Assembly: GCA_963792445.1 (NCBI GenBank)
Contig: CAWBWO010000017.1
Span: 124,001-188,000 of the forward strand
DNA from: Rummeliibacillus sp963792445
Lineage (GTDB): Bacteria > Bacillota > Bacilli > Bacillales_A > Planococcaceae
Direction of reading: 5' to 3'
Length of the DNA stretch: 64,000 nt
Shown here: positions 46,482 to 56,235 of the stretch, piece after piece
Position numbering within the stretch: the stretch's first letter is position 1
Layout: each line of letters begins with the position of its first letter
The notes under the pieces: model-generated
Database searches by the model: none
The model's input: only the letters and a program-made list of their open reading frames with translations
What the model was told of the DNA's origin: nothing
Made by a program: the position numbers and the translations under genes

Positions 46482-47234
46482 CTAATCGATATGAGACTCT
46501 CGCACCACGATCCGAACGCCCTCTACTTTTATAATTGTTACTTTTTTATGAGCATCGATATAGCCACCTTCTGTCACTACATCAATTCGTTCATCCCCGA
46601 TCATGGCAGTACCTGAAGGTCGAAGAGGCGTTGTGGTCATTGCTTCTTGACCTAATAAATCTGTACGATTTTTATTAGATACATATCCTTTTTCTGTATC
46701 AGTTGAATCTTTTAAAACCATTTTGTTAAATACATTTAACTTTTTACCAAAAAACTTCATCATAATCACCATTCCTACGACAGCCACTATTAAAGCTATC
46801 AATATTGCATAAGCCATATGCATTGTATTTGCCCCTGAGCTAAGTAAACTAATAATTATTGCTGCAAAGCCAAAAATCCCTACAATTCCACCAGGTAGAA
46901 TTAACTCTAATAGCAATAAAATGATACCTACCACTAGCAAAAGAATGCTTTGCCAGCCTGCATAACCTGCAATCATATGAATCACATAAAAAATTAATAG
47001 TGCTAAAATACTCATGACGCTACCGAAACTAAAATGCGGCGAAAATAATTGTAATACCATACCTAGACTAGCAAGACACAATAAAATAGTGACTGGCAGT
47101 GGATGGATTAACCAAAAAATTAGTCCACCTGTTTGCTGATATTCAGTTTGATTAGCAAGTACATTTGCAAAACTAGGGTCTGCAGTAGAAAATACACATA
47201 TTATGGCAACTATAAATAATATTGCTTTTTTCAT
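46482..47234 (-). CDS. NfeD-family membrane protein, short form
   Basis: A 250-residue NfeD protein: signal-like N-terminus, about four membrane helices (50-165) and a C-terminal OB fold (about 190-250, GTAMIGDERIDVVTEGGYIDAHKKVTIIKVEGVRIVV). B. subtilis YqeZ is longer with a ClpP-like protease domain; that domain is absent here. It forms the usual nfeD-floA pair. The ATG at 47234 follows GGAGGTGGAGAG. Confidence 0.85.
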   Translation of the reverse strand: MKKAILFIVAIICVFSTADPSFANVLANQTEYQQTGGLIFWLIHPLPVTILLCLASLGMVLQLFSPHFSFGSVMSILALLIFYVIHMIAGYAGWQSILLLVVGIILLLLELILPGGIVGIFGFAAIIISLLSSGANTMHMAYAILIALIVAVVGMVIMMKFFGKKLNVFNKMVLKDSTDTEKGYVSNKNRTDLLGQEAMTTTPLRPSGTAMIGDERIDVVTEGGYIDAHKKVTIIKVEGVRIVVRESHID

Positions 47235-47314
47235 CTGACTATACTCTCCACCTCCTAACAAATTTTCTACTCACTATAGCATACGAATGATATTGGTTTT
47301 AGTTTCATTTTTGT

Positions 47315-49306
47315 CTAAACTTTTTTGGAAGTACGAATTGCATAAATTGAAAGACGAACAAGAATCACTGCACTTAAGAATAGCCCTAAGAAAGAAGCAG
47401 TATTTAAATAGATTGCTGAGGCAGAATGGATAAATTGCGTTATAGCTAAAAGAGAAACTGAAATAATACCAATTGTAATTCCAACCAATAGTAGCATAAA
47501 ATTAGATAACCATTTATTCACAAACGTACTACTTGCTTTTTCTGAAAAGACATCTAACTTAACGGTTACTTTTCCTTTTCCAATCGTATCTGCCATACTT
47601 TCTAATCGTCTAGGCAAATCCTGCAATGTTGGGATTAGCATAACAAGCTCTTGTTCAAACATCTCTTTTGCATCTTTAAGGCTTTTGACTGGTAGAAAGT
47701 CTTTTTTGTTTTTGGATGTAAAACGTTTGGCTTCGATGAATAGATCAAACTTTGTGTCTAACACATTTAATGTTCCTTCTAATGTGATCAGCGCTCGCAA
47801 TGCGACACCTACCATTGGGTAAAGCCGTAACTCAAATTTCTGTGTGATGCTAAAAAGAGATTGTACCAATTCTTCAACAGAGATTGTATTTAAATAAGAT
47901 AATTGCACAAGTAACTGACTTATTGATTGTAATAAACTTTCTTCATCTTGAATTTCTCCATCTTGAATGACATCTTTTAAACCTTCAAGGACAATCTTTG
48001 GATCATTTCTTTCAATCCCGATAAATAATGTTCTAAGACCTTGTTGATGGATAGGACCTAATCTTCCAACCGCACCGAAGTCTAAGAAGCATGGTTGACC
48101 TGTTTCTTCAAGTACATATATATTTCCTGGATGTGGATCTGCATGGAAAATTCCCGTGACAAGCATTTGTTGTAAAAATGTATCGTAGATGGAGCGCAAC
48201 ATTTCTTTTTCTTTAATGCCATGTTGTTTAAGAAGCAACGAACTGTCTCGAATACTCACACCATGGATGAATTCAATCACTAAAATCATTTTATTACTAT
48301 ATTGCTTATAAACCTTAGGAATCTCACAACATTTCTTATCAGCTGTTAATGCATTGGTCATCTGCTCCATGTTTCTGGCTTCAATTTCAAAATTAATTTC
48401 TTCACGAAGGTTATCCGCAAAACCAGTAGCTAGATGATGCAAACCAATATTCTCAGCCCATGAAGATTCTTCAGTAAGCCATTTTGAAAAATTCAAAAGA
48501 ATCTCCAAATCCTGTGTGATTAAGGACGTTACTTCAGGTCTTAATATTTTAACGATCACTTCATCTCCATTATCTTTAAGGACCGCCCTATGCACTTGAC
48601 CAATCGAACCAGCTGCTAATGGATCATCATCAAAAAACTTGAATACTTCTCCTAGAGGTTTCTGCAAACCTTTTGCTAACTGTTCATGTAGTTGATCAAT
48701 TGTCATCGGTTTAACATGTTGTTGAAGCTTTTCTAATTCTTCTATAAATGCAGGTGGTAAAATATCTTTTCTGGTTGAGAGGACTTGACCAAACTTGATA
48801 AAGATACCACCGCACTCTTCTAATGTATTGCGTAAAGTATTCGCTAAATAGCGATCATTTTCATACGTTCTTTTGTAACTTAATGTTCGCCCCACACCTT
48901 GTTTAAATGCAATCCTAAAAACCTGCGTTAGTCGTCTCTGCCTTCTCCAACCACTTCTGATTCTGTATATAATATTACGATTACCCGCTAATCTTTCTCC
49001 TCGTTCGCCAAGTTGTATAGGGTCAAAAAGCTCTAAAATTAAATAAAAAAGCATTGTAATGAGCAACATACTACCAATCCACACGAGTGTACTGATGTTT
49101 GTTACTTCTTTAATCATGTCTTCTTTTGGAAATTCAGTGTATCTTAAATAAGAATACCAATAGACAAATGTTGTAAAAACAACACTCAATGTAGCAGAAA
49201 GAACTTTTTTGATAAAATTAAGCTTTGTACCAATTAATCGACCACTTACAAAATATATTAGGATTCCTATTCCAATGAGTTGTAAAGTTGTCCAAAGATA
49301 GTTCAT
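47315..49306 (-). CDS. AarF/UbiB (ABC1) family atypical kinase
   Basis: A 663-residue protein with membrane helices at the start (about 1-80, three) and end (two near 600-655) around an ABC1 kinase-like domain. KxGQ motif FIKFGQVLSTR, AAGSIGQVHRA, HADPHPGN and CFLDFGAVGRL are intact. Family members support quinone or isoprenoid-lipid metabolism. In Bacillus YtoI/YvyE-type equivalents no ubiquinone is made, so the target is unclear. It has its own promoter. Confidence 0.82.
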   Translation of the reverse strand: MNYLWTTLQLIGIGILIYFVSGRLIGTKLNFIKKVLSATLSVVFTTFVYWYSYLRYTEFPKEDMIKEVTNISTLVWIGSMLLITMLFYLILELFDPIQLGERGERLAGNRNIIYRIRSGWRRQRRLTQVFRIAFKQGVGRTLSYKRTYENDRYLANTLRNTLEECGGIFIKFGQVLSTRKDILPPAFIEELEKLQQHVKPMTIDQLHEQLAKGLQKPLGEVFKFFDDDPLAAGSIGQVHRAVLKDNGDEVIVKILRPEVTSLITQDLEILLNFSKWLTEESSWAENIGLHHLATGFADNLREEINFEIEARNMEQMTNALTADKKCCEIPKVYKQYSNKMILVIEFIHGVSIRDSSLLLKQHGIKEKEMLRSIYDTFLQQMLVTGIFHADPHPGNIYVLEETGQPCFLDFGAVGRLGPIHQQGLRTLFIGIERNDPKIVLEGLKDVIQDGEIQDEESLLQSISQLLVQLSYLNTISVEELVQSLFSITQKFELRLYPMVGVALRALITLEGTLNVLDTKFDLFIEAKRFTSKNKKDFLPVKSLKDAKEMFEQELVMLIPTLQDLPRRLESMADTIGKGKVTVKLDVFSEKASSTFVNKWLSNFMLLLVGITIGIISVSLLAITQFIHSASAIYLNTASFLGLFLSAVILVRLSIYAIRTSKKV

Positions 49307-49337
49307 GGATTCACCTTCGTAGTTTTAATATTCGTTA

Positions 49338-49366
49338 TGTATATTAAATCATAAAGCTTTACACAA
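49338..49366 (-). promoter_or_regulatory. Possible promoter of the UbiB-like gene
   Basis: On the minus strand -35 TTGTGT (49361-49366) and -10 TATACA (49338-49343), spacer 17. The rest of 49307-49500 holds nothing else I can identify. Confidence 0.45.
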
Positions 49367-49515
49367 TACTTGCCAGAACATTTGAATTACTTTGAACGAA
49401 TTTATGTAATATTTCCCCTAAATACATAGCGTTTTTTCATTTAAAAATTCAGACATTTCATCAAAATATGTAATTGACCGCACATTCCGCTCCCTTTATT
49501 AAGTTTTAAAAGTAA

Positions 49516-49551
49516 ATAAGCCGAGAAATCGATTAAGATTTCTCGGCTTAT
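49516..49551 (-). terminator. Terminator of rpsU
   Basis: A perfect 15-bp stem (49516-49530 with 49537-49551) with a 6-base loop and a T-rich tail on the minus strand. It lies about 70 bases after the rpsU stop. Confidence 0.88.
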
Positions 49552-49619
49552 ATTATTTGCGAGTTTAATAAATCATCATAGTGCGTGTTTAGAACGTAGG
49601 GATTGTCTAGGAATTTAAA

Positions 49620-49793
49620 TTACCACTTACGTTTACGTGCAGCTTCTGATTTCTTTTTGCGTTTTACGCTAGGTTTTTCATAAAATTCGCGTTTTCTTAC
49701 CTCTTGAATTGTACCACTTTTAGAAACAGTACGTTTGAAGCGGCGAAGAGCATCTTCAAGCGATTCGTTTTTTCTAACGACAGTTTTTGACAT
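49620..49793 (-). CDS. rpsU: Ribosomal protein S21
   Basis: A 57-residue bS21 protein of the small ribosomal subunit, Lys/Arg-rich, starting MSKTVVRKNESLEDALRRFKR. The ATG at 49793 has GGAGGGAGGG upstream, so the open frame ahead of it is not coding. The size is exactly usual for Bacillales. Confidence 0.97.
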   Translation of the reverse strand: MSKTVVRKNESLEDALRRFKRTVSKSGTIQEVRKREFYEKPSVKRKKKSEAARKRKW

Positions 49794-49868
49794 CTCTCTT
49801 TCCCTCCCTCCGAACACACATCAAAGCACAATATTACTTTTCAACGGAATAACATTGTGTACTAGAGA

Positions 49869-49897
49869 ATTATACCTTATTACTAGCTTTTGGTCAA
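49869..49897 (-). promoter_or_regulatory. Sigma-A promoter of rpsU
   Basis: On the minus strand -35 TTGACC (49892-49897) and a perfect -10 TATAAT (49869-49874), spacer 17, close to the deoC stop at 49912. Confidence 0.88.
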
Positions 49898-49911
49898 TAC
49901 TATTGGGCGAA

Positions 49912-50580
49912 TTAATAGTCTGATTTAGCACTTTGGCCATTCATAATTTTAACACCAGAGCTAGCACCAATTCTTGAGGCTCCTGCATTGATCATGGCCT
50001 CTAGGTCTTCTAAACTTCTCACGCCACCAGATGCTTTTACACCAATTTCAGGTCCAACGGTTTTACGCATTAAAGCAACATCTTCTGCTGTTGCACCACC
50101 AGTTGAAAAGCCAGTAGAAGTTTTTACGAAGTCAGCGCCAGCCGATACAGATAATTCACATGCTTTTACTTTTTCTTCATCTGAAAGTAGGCAAGTTTCG
50201 ATAATTACTTTTACTAATGTACCGTTTGCTGCTTCTACAACAGCTTTAATATCATTTTCAACAACATCGAACTGATTGCTTTTTAATGCACCAATATTGA
50301 TTACCATATCAATTTCATCAGCACCATTTGCAATTGCATCTTTTGTTTCAAACGCTTTTGTAGCACTAGTAGATGCTCCTAATGGAAATCCGATTACTGT
50401 ACAAACTTTAGAAGTTGCATCTTTCAGTTCAGCTGCGCATAAGCTTACCCAAGTAGGATTTACGCATACTGAAGCGAATCCAAATTCTTTTGCTTCTGCA
50501 CATAGTTTTATTATTTGTTCTTTCGTAGCTTCTGGTTTTAATAATGTGTGGTCAATATATGAAGCATAGTTTTTAGTCAT
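49912..50580 (-). CDS. deoC: Deoxyribose-phosphate aldolase
   Basis: A 222-residue class I aldolase of deoxyribonucleoside breakdown. FVKTSTGF carries the Schiff-base Lys; EIDMVINIG and VKASGGVRS are further active-site strands. The gene lies alone between the amidase and rpsU, separate from the usual deo operon. AAAGGAG precedes the ATG. Confidence 0.95.
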   Translation of the reverse strand: MTKNYASYIDHTLLKPEATKEQIIKLCAEAKEFGFASVCVNPTWVSLCAAELKDATSKVCTVIGFPLGASTSATKAFETKDAIANGADEIDMVINIGALKSNQFDVVENDIKAVVEAANGTLVKVIIETCLLSDEEKVKACELSVSAGADFVKTSTGFSTGGATAEDVALMRKTVGPEIGVKASGGVRSLEDLEAMINAGASRIGASSGVKIMNGQSAKSDY

Positions 50581-50735
50581 TATGGAAAAACTCCTTTAAA
50601 ATTTAGAGATGTACGTACCTCTTAAGTCTATCATGGTTTAGTATATCTTTTCCACAAAAACGTTAAACAATTCAACTGCATCAGTATTAATATAAAAGTT
50701 TCAAAAATTTAATCATATAATCACAAATGATTTTT

Positions 50736-51608
50736 TCATTTTTCACTTTCATTTAAGTATTTGTCTACACCTTTTGCAATGGTGGTTGTAAGTTTTTCAA
50801 GATATTTTTTATTGGATAGATTTTGATCATCTACTGGATTTGTGACATATCCTAATTCTATTAATATTACTGGTACTTTTGACCAGTTAAAGCCGGATAG
50901 ATCACTTCGATAGATTATGCCATTTTGATAGAGAAGAAATTCTTTTCCAACATTCTGTACGATGGTTTTGGAAGCTTTTTGACTTTCTTTAAATACATCT
51001 TTTGTATAAGGATTATTTTGAGATGGTGTAATGATAGAGAAACCCTTTGCATTCATATTTTCTGCCCCATCCGCATGTACTCGAATAAATAAAGCAGACT
51101 TGTTTTTATTTGCTATTTTTGCACGCTCTAGGTTTGATAAGTCTACATTATTTGTATTCCGAGTTAATTCAACTTGGTACCCCTTTTTTTCTAAATTCTT
51201 TCGAAGCATTTTAGAGGCTTCTAGTGTAATCACATATTCCGGTCTTCTTGTAACGATTCCCATTGAGCCGACAGTAGCCTTATATTTTGTCTCTGTCGCA
51301 TCTGGTGCAACTGGTTCTTGTCCTATATTTGCCTTCATCTGATGGCCTGGGTCTAGTGTGATCACTATTTTTTTCGCAATTTTTTGTTTTTCAGAAGGCG
51401 TTTTGATCTCTTTTTTTGTTGTGTTCTGTACTTGTTTCTTAGTTTCTTCTTTACTTGGCTGTTTAGCTAACTGATTTGCATTATTCGTTTTCAAATGATT
51501 CGAATCACTAGCATTCAATAATCCTTGGTTCGTTTGATGATTGACTATCAATATCACGCCTGAGACAACGAGCGTCATAATGATTAATGATAGTGTTAGT
51601 TTTTTCAT
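50736..51608 (-). CDS. N-acetylmuramoyl-L-alanine amidase (Amidase_3, CwlD-like)
   Basis: A 290-residue cell-wall hydrolase. A signal/anchor helix (about 3-23) is followed by a Lys/Thr/Gln-rich linker and an Amidase_3 domain from about 85. Zinc ligands appear as DPGH, the Glu in PEYVITLEAS and the His in RVHADG, and the catalytic Glu in LIELGY. It should cut stem peptides from muramic acid. No SPOR or SH3 binding domain is fused. The start is ATG at 51608; an earlier in-frame ATG overlaps GAGGCG. Confidence 0.87.
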   Translation of the reverse strand: MKKLTLSLIIMTLVVSGVILIVNHQTNQGLLNASDSNHLKTNNANQLAKQPSKEETKKQVQNTTKKEIKTPSEKQKIAKKIVITLDPGHQMKANIGQEPVAPDATETKYKATVGSMGIVTRRPEYVITLEASKMLRKNLEKKGYQVELTRNTNNVDLSNLERAKIANKNKSALFIRVHADGAENMNAKGFSIITPSQNNPYTKDVFKESQKASKTIVQNVGKEFLLYQNGIIYRSDLSGFNWSKVPVILIELGYVTNPVDDQNLSNKKYLEKLTTTIAKGVDKYLNESEK

Positions 51609-51647
51609 CTTCATCGCCTCAATTCATTGTTACCTATAACTATAACA

Positions 51648-51678
51648 AAAAAGCCTAGCTTAGGTCGCTAGGCTTTTT
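51648..51678 (-). terminator. Terminator after mtaB
   Basis: A perfect 12-bp stem (51648-51659 with 51667-51678) with a 7-base loop and TTTTTTG on the minus strand. It ends the operon that starts at hrcA. Confidence 0.93.
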
Positions 51679-51692
51679 GACATATTCTAAAA

Positions 51693-53028
51693 TTATGCTT
51701 CAACTGTATCCAATACGCGAACAAATTGTGCGTGTGAATGTGGATATCCAGCTTTGTCAATTTTCACTTTGACTAGTTTACCAATCATATCTTCAGTACC
51801 ATCGAAGACGATTTTCAAATAGTTTGCAGTATAACCTGTAAGTAATCCAGCTTCTTCGCCATCTTTTATCAATTCTTCAGGAATTACTTCGAGAACTTGA
51901 TCTTCAAATTTTGAAGCATATTCTTTTGCAAGTTGATCATTCAAAGTTAATAAGCGATGAACGCGTTCATCCTTAATCTCTTCATCAACTTGGTCTTCCA
52001 TACGAGCAGCAGGAGTACCTGTTCGTTTTGAGTACGGGAATACATGTAGTTCAGCAAATTTGTGTTTTTCTATGAAATTGTATGTCTCCATAAATTCTTC
52101 TTCTGTTTCACCTGGGAAACCTACAATAACATCAGAGGTTACGGCTAAGTCAGGTAAAACTTCACGCAGACGATCTAAGCGTTCCCCGAAAAATTCCATT
52201 GTATATTTTCGGCGCATACGTTTTAATACAGTATCAGAACCAGATTGGATTGGAATATGCAAGTGATTTACGACAATTTTAGAATCACGTAACACTTCGA
52301 TTACTTCATCTGTAAGCTGACTAGCTTCTATCGAACTAATACGTAATCGTTTTAAACCTTTTACATTGTGATTCAATATCACGTAAAAGTTGTGCTAGAT
52401 TATAGTCTTTTAAATCTTGTCCATATCCACCAGTATGAATACCTGTTAATACAATTTCTAAATAACCTGCATCTACCAGTTGTTGTGCTTGGCGAACCAC
52501 TTCTTTTGGATCACGTGAACGCATTAGGCCACGTGCCCATGGAATAATGCAGAAAGTACAGAAGTTATTACATCCTTCTTGAATTTTCAAAGAAGCACGT
52601 GTACGGTCTGTGAAGTATGGTACGTCCAGTTCTTCATATACTCTGTTTTTCATTATATTTTTTACTGCATTAATGGGTTGACGTTCTTTTTTATATTGTT
52701 CGATGTATCCAAGCATTTTAGTACGGTCTTGAGTACCTACGACAATATCAACACCTGGAATAGCCATAATTTCTGCTGGTGATGTTTGTGCATAACAACC
52801 AGTAACACAAATAACTGCATCAGGATTTTTTCTTATCGCGCGGCGAATAACTTGGCGACTTTTTTTATCCCCTGTATTCGTAACAGTACATGTATTAATT
52901 ACATATACATCTGCTTGATGATCAAATTCTTTACGTTCATAACCTTCATCTTTAAACAGTTGCCAAATAGCTTCTGTTTCATAGTGATTCACTTTACATC
53001 CAAGTGTGTGAAAAGCCACTGAAGACAA
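51693..53028 (-). CDS. mtaB: tRNA t6A37 methylthiotransferase MtaB, frameshifted
   Basis: A radical SAM methylthiotransferase that makes ms2t6A at position 37. CNNFCTFC is the radical SAM motif, preceded by an MTTase domain and followed by a TRAM domain (last 60 or so residues). The frame breaks after RDIESQ: one extra base at about 52365 separates it from VKGLKRLRISSIEASQ. Fixing it gives 444 residues, the usual size. Last gene of the hrcA operon. Confidence 0.88.
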
Positions 53029-53043
53029 GGCTGCTCACCTCTT

Positions 53044-53781
53044 TCATTCAAATTCATAAGAAATAGCAGAGAGCACATATAAAGGTGCCGTTTCCGCTCG
53101 TAATATTCTAGGTCCAAGAGAAATACACTGACATCCAACTTGTTTTAAAGCTTGTGCTTCTGAGCGGTCTATTCCACCTTCTGGCCCGAAAATGACAAGC
53201 ATTGATTTATAATCATACACCTTTTTTAACTGTTCGGCAAATCTTGTTCGTACCTCTTGTTTGGCATCTTCTTCATCTGCAAGGAAGACAACATCATAAT
53301 TTTCCACTTCTTGTAAAAGCTTTTTAAAACTAATCGGTTCTTCAATTGTAGGAATATGCGTACGATGTGATTGTTCTGCTGCTTCTTTGGCAATTTTTTG
53401 CCATCTTTCTTGTTTCTTTTTTCCTTTTTTTTGATCCCATTTAACGATAGAGCGTTCAGCTTCAAAAGGAATGAGTTGATACATACCCAACTCTGTTGAT
53501 TTTTGGACGATTAAATCCAATTTATCACCTTTGGGCAATCCGCATGCAATTGTTACGTTGATAGGGAGTTCTGTAGATTGAATTGTACGTGGTGTTTTAT
53601 GCACTTGTACGCCTTCATCCGTAAGTTGTACGATTTCACAAATGGATGCTTCTCCATTATGTACGACGATCACTTCATCGCCGGCATGCATACGCATGAC
53701 TTTTGAAATATGGTGAGCATCATCCCCGCTGATGATGGCTAAATCGTTGTCAAATGATTCATTGATAAAATATCGTTGCAT
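53044..53781 (-). CDS. rsmE: 16S rRNA m3U1498 methyltransferase RsmE
   Basis: A 245-residue SPOUT-class methyltransferase. The N-terminal PUA-like part (to about 70) is followed by the knotted domain with IFGPEGGIDRSEAQALKQVG and LGPRILRAETAPLYVLSAI. The ATG at 53781 follows TTTGGAGTG. It lies between prmA and mtaB, as in B. subtilis. Confidence 0.95.
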   Translation of the reverse strand: MQRYFINESFDNDLAIISGDDAHHISKVMRMHAGDEVIVVHNGEASICEIVQLTDEGVQVHKTPRTIQSTELPINVTIACGLPKGDKLDLIVQKSTELGMYQLIPFEAERSIVKWDQKKGKKKQERWQKIAKEAAEQSHRTHIPTIEEPISFKKLLQEVENYDVVFLADEEDAKQEVRTRFAEQLKKVYDYKSMLVIFGPEGGIDRSEAQALKQVGCQCISLGPRILRAETAPLYVLSAISYEFE

Positions 53782-53798
53782 AAAGTACACTCCAAAGT

Positions 53799-54737
53799 TT
53801 AGGCTTTTCGTGAAACAATTGTTACCCAGTCTTCCATCATCATAACTTCTTCAATTTGGAACCCTGCGTTTTCAAGTGAATTCTTGACATCGTCTTTTTT
53901 CGTTTCAATAATTCCTGAAGTGATAAAGTATCCACCTGGTTTTACAATAGTATAGGCATCCATTGTAAAAGTCATAATAATTTCCGCTAAAATATTCGCC
54001 ACAACAATATCTGCTGGTTCTTTCACTGTGTCTAAGAGGTTACCTTGAACAACATCAATTTGGTTTTGAACTTTGTTTAATTTCACATTTAGTTTTGCTG
54101 ATTGGACTGCTACTTCATCCAAATCAAGTGCATGAATATGTTTGGCTCCAAGCATTGCTGAACCTATTGCTAAAACTCCTGAACCAGTACCTACGTCAAT
54201 TACAGTTGAGTCTTCTTTAATATATTTTTCTAATGCTTGTAAACTCATAACTGTTGTAGGATGTGTTCCTGTGCCAAAGGCCATACCCGGGTCTAATTCG
54301 ATAATTAGTTCATCACTTTCAACTGGTTCATAGATTTCCCAAGTTGGAACGATTGTAAAGCGATTAGAAATTTTCACTGGGTGATAGTATTTTTTCCACG
54401 CAGTTGACCATTCCTCTTCGTTAACTTCACTAATCGTTACTTCGTTTGCACCAATATTAATATCAAAATTTATGAGATTAGTGATTGCAAGTTTAATTTC
54501 TTCTACTGTTTCTGCTAAAAAGCTTGTGACAGGTAGATATGCTTTTACGATAACTCCATCTACTGGGAAATCATTTGGATCCAATTCATAAATTTCACCG
54601 TATTCATTTGTACGGATTTTACTTAGATCTTCTGAATCTTCAATCACGACACCACTTGCCCCTGCCTCATGCAAAATATTTGAGATAGGTTCTACAGCTT
54701 CGTTTGTTGTATGGATGGATAACTCCGACCATTTCAC
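53799..54737 (-). CDS. prmA: Ribosomal protein L11 methyltransferase PrmA
   Basis: A 312-residue methyltransferase that trimethylates L11. An N-terminal substrate-binding domain (1-100) precedes the SAM domain with VIDVGTGSGVLAIGSAMLGAKHIHALDLD and NILAEIIM. The GTG at 54737 has GAGGAGTGA upstream and gives MKWSELSIHTTNEA, the same start as in B. subtilis. It lies between dnaJ and rsmE. Confidence 0.95.
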   Translation of the reverse strand: MKWSELSIHTTNEAVEPISNILHEAGASGVVIEDSEDLSKIRTNEYGEIYELDPNDFPVDGVIVKAYLPVTSFLAETVEEIKLAITNLINFDINIGANEVTISEVNEEEWSTAWKKYYHPVKISNRFTIVPTWEIYEPVESDELIIELDPGMAFGTGTHPTTVMSLQALEKYIKEDSTVIDVGTGSGVLAIGSAMLGAKHIHALDLDEVAVQSAKLNVKLNKVQNQIDVVQGNLLDTVKEPADIVVANILAEIIMTFTMDAYTIVKPGGYFITSGIIETKKDDVKNSLENAGFQIEEVMMMEDWVTIVSRKA

Positions 54738-54755
54738 TTGCAATCACTCCTCTAA

Positions 54756-55887
54756 TTATTCACCTTTAAATTTTTTCTTTAATTTATCTATTAATGAACT
54801 ACTTTGCTCCTCCGGAATATCACCTGAGATATTCGCAAATTCACGTAATAATTCTTTTTGTTTTTCTGTTAACTTTTTAGGTGTTTTAATTTGTACAATA
54901 ACGTGTTGATCACCATTTCCATAACCATGAACATTTTTAACCCCTTTACCTTTCAAGCGGAAACGATCACCTGATTGAGTACCTGCTGGGATTTTCATTT
55001 TAACGTTACCATGAATTGTTGGAACTTCAATTTCATCACCTAAAGCAGCTTGTGGGAATGTGATTGGTAACTCTAAATAGATATCATCGCCATCACGTTC
55101 AAATTTTTCATGTGCACGAACTTTAAATACGATATATAAGTCGCCTGATGGACCACCATTTATGCCCGCTTCACCTTGTCCACTTAAGCGCAATTGTTGA
55201 CCATCATCCACACCTGCTGGAATATTAACTTTGATTTTTTTACGTTTTTTCACTGTACCTGCACCATGACAAGTCGTACATTTTTCTTTAATAATTTGTC
55301 CAGTACCTTGACAGTAATTACATGTACGACGGTTAACCATTTGTCCAAATGGTGTGTTAACAGTTTCAGAGATTTGACCTGAACCATTACAGTGAGAACA
55401 TGTTTCTTTTGATGTACCTGGTTTTGCGCCAGAGCCATGACAAGTTTCACATGTTTCTTCACGTGGAATTTCGATTTCTTTTTCTTCACCAAAAACAGCT
55501 TCCTCAAAGCTAATCGTCATACGAATATTGAAGGTCATCACCCTTACGAGGTGCATTCGGATCACGACGAGTTCTTCCACCACCAAAGAATGAGCTGAAG
55601 ATATCTTCAAATCCGCCAAATCCTTCAGCTCCACCGAATCCACCATTAAATCCACCAAATCCTTGGTTTGGATCTTGATGTCCAAATTGGTCATAGCGAG
55701 CACGTTTTTGTTGGTCGCTTAATACTTCATAAGCTTCCGCAATTTCTTTAAACTTGTCTTCTGCTCCTGGTTCTTTATTAATATCAGGATGGTATTTTTT
55801 TGATAATTTACGATATGCTTTTTTAATTTCGTCTTGAGACGCTGATTTTTCAACGCCTAATACTTCGTAGTAATCACGTTTAGCCAT
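54756..55887 (-). CDS. dnaJ: Chaperone DnaJ (Hsp40), frameshifted
   Basis: The DnaK co-chaperone. J domain with HPD (YHPDIN, about 33), a Gly/Phe-rich linker, four zinc motifs (CETCHGSG, CSHCNGSG, CNYCQGTG, CTTCHGAG) and a C-terminal substrate domain. The frame breaks after GDDLQY: an extra base in the TT/AA at 55524-55525. Removing it gives RMTISFEEAVFG and 376 residues, the normal size. It follows dnaK after a 348-base gap. Confidence 0.9.
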
Positions 55888-56235
55888 CTTTCACACTCCG
55901 CTCTTTTCACATAATTATTATTGTACCATGTATCTTTCAATTGGCAAAAGCATTATTTAAAAGCACAAGCCACTTGATGTGGTTGGATAGCCGTTGACAC
56001 CTGATGAAGCCTTAAATATCAGCGTCTTAAAAACTTTTAATCTTATCTTCGGAGCTACTGCAAGCGCCCTCTGCTTTTAATTAAAAAAGCCAAAGCCCGA
56101 GGACGGTCTTTGGCTACCATACTAGAAATAAGTTGATCACCTTACAGGCAATGTCCGAAATGGTCTTTGGCTTTTTTATAATGCAAGATATATGACCTTC
56201 TTTATAGAAGTTTAGCTTTTTTCTTGCTATTTACA
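55888..56235 (-). other. dnaK-dnaJ intergenic region with a duplicated hairpin arm
   Basis: 348 bases, unusually long for this operon. On the dnaK transcript AGCCAAAGACC occurs twice (56162-56172 and 56105-56115) and is followed by the complementary CTTTGGCTTTTTT (56083-56095). Either copy can pair with it, so two alternative terminator-like hairpins are possible. The stretch 55940-56080 has a small hairpin (AAGCCAC/GTGGTT, near 55970-55984) and no gene. Confidence 0.6.
56083..56177 (-). terminator. Terminator-like alternative hairpins after dnaK
   Basis: The outer arms 56165-56177 and 56083-56095 are perfectly complementary over 13 bases. The inner arm 56108-56115 matches eight of these. 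Both forms place T-rich sequence TTTTTTAATT after the stem, so partial termination between dnaK and dnaJ is likely. Confidence 0.7.
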
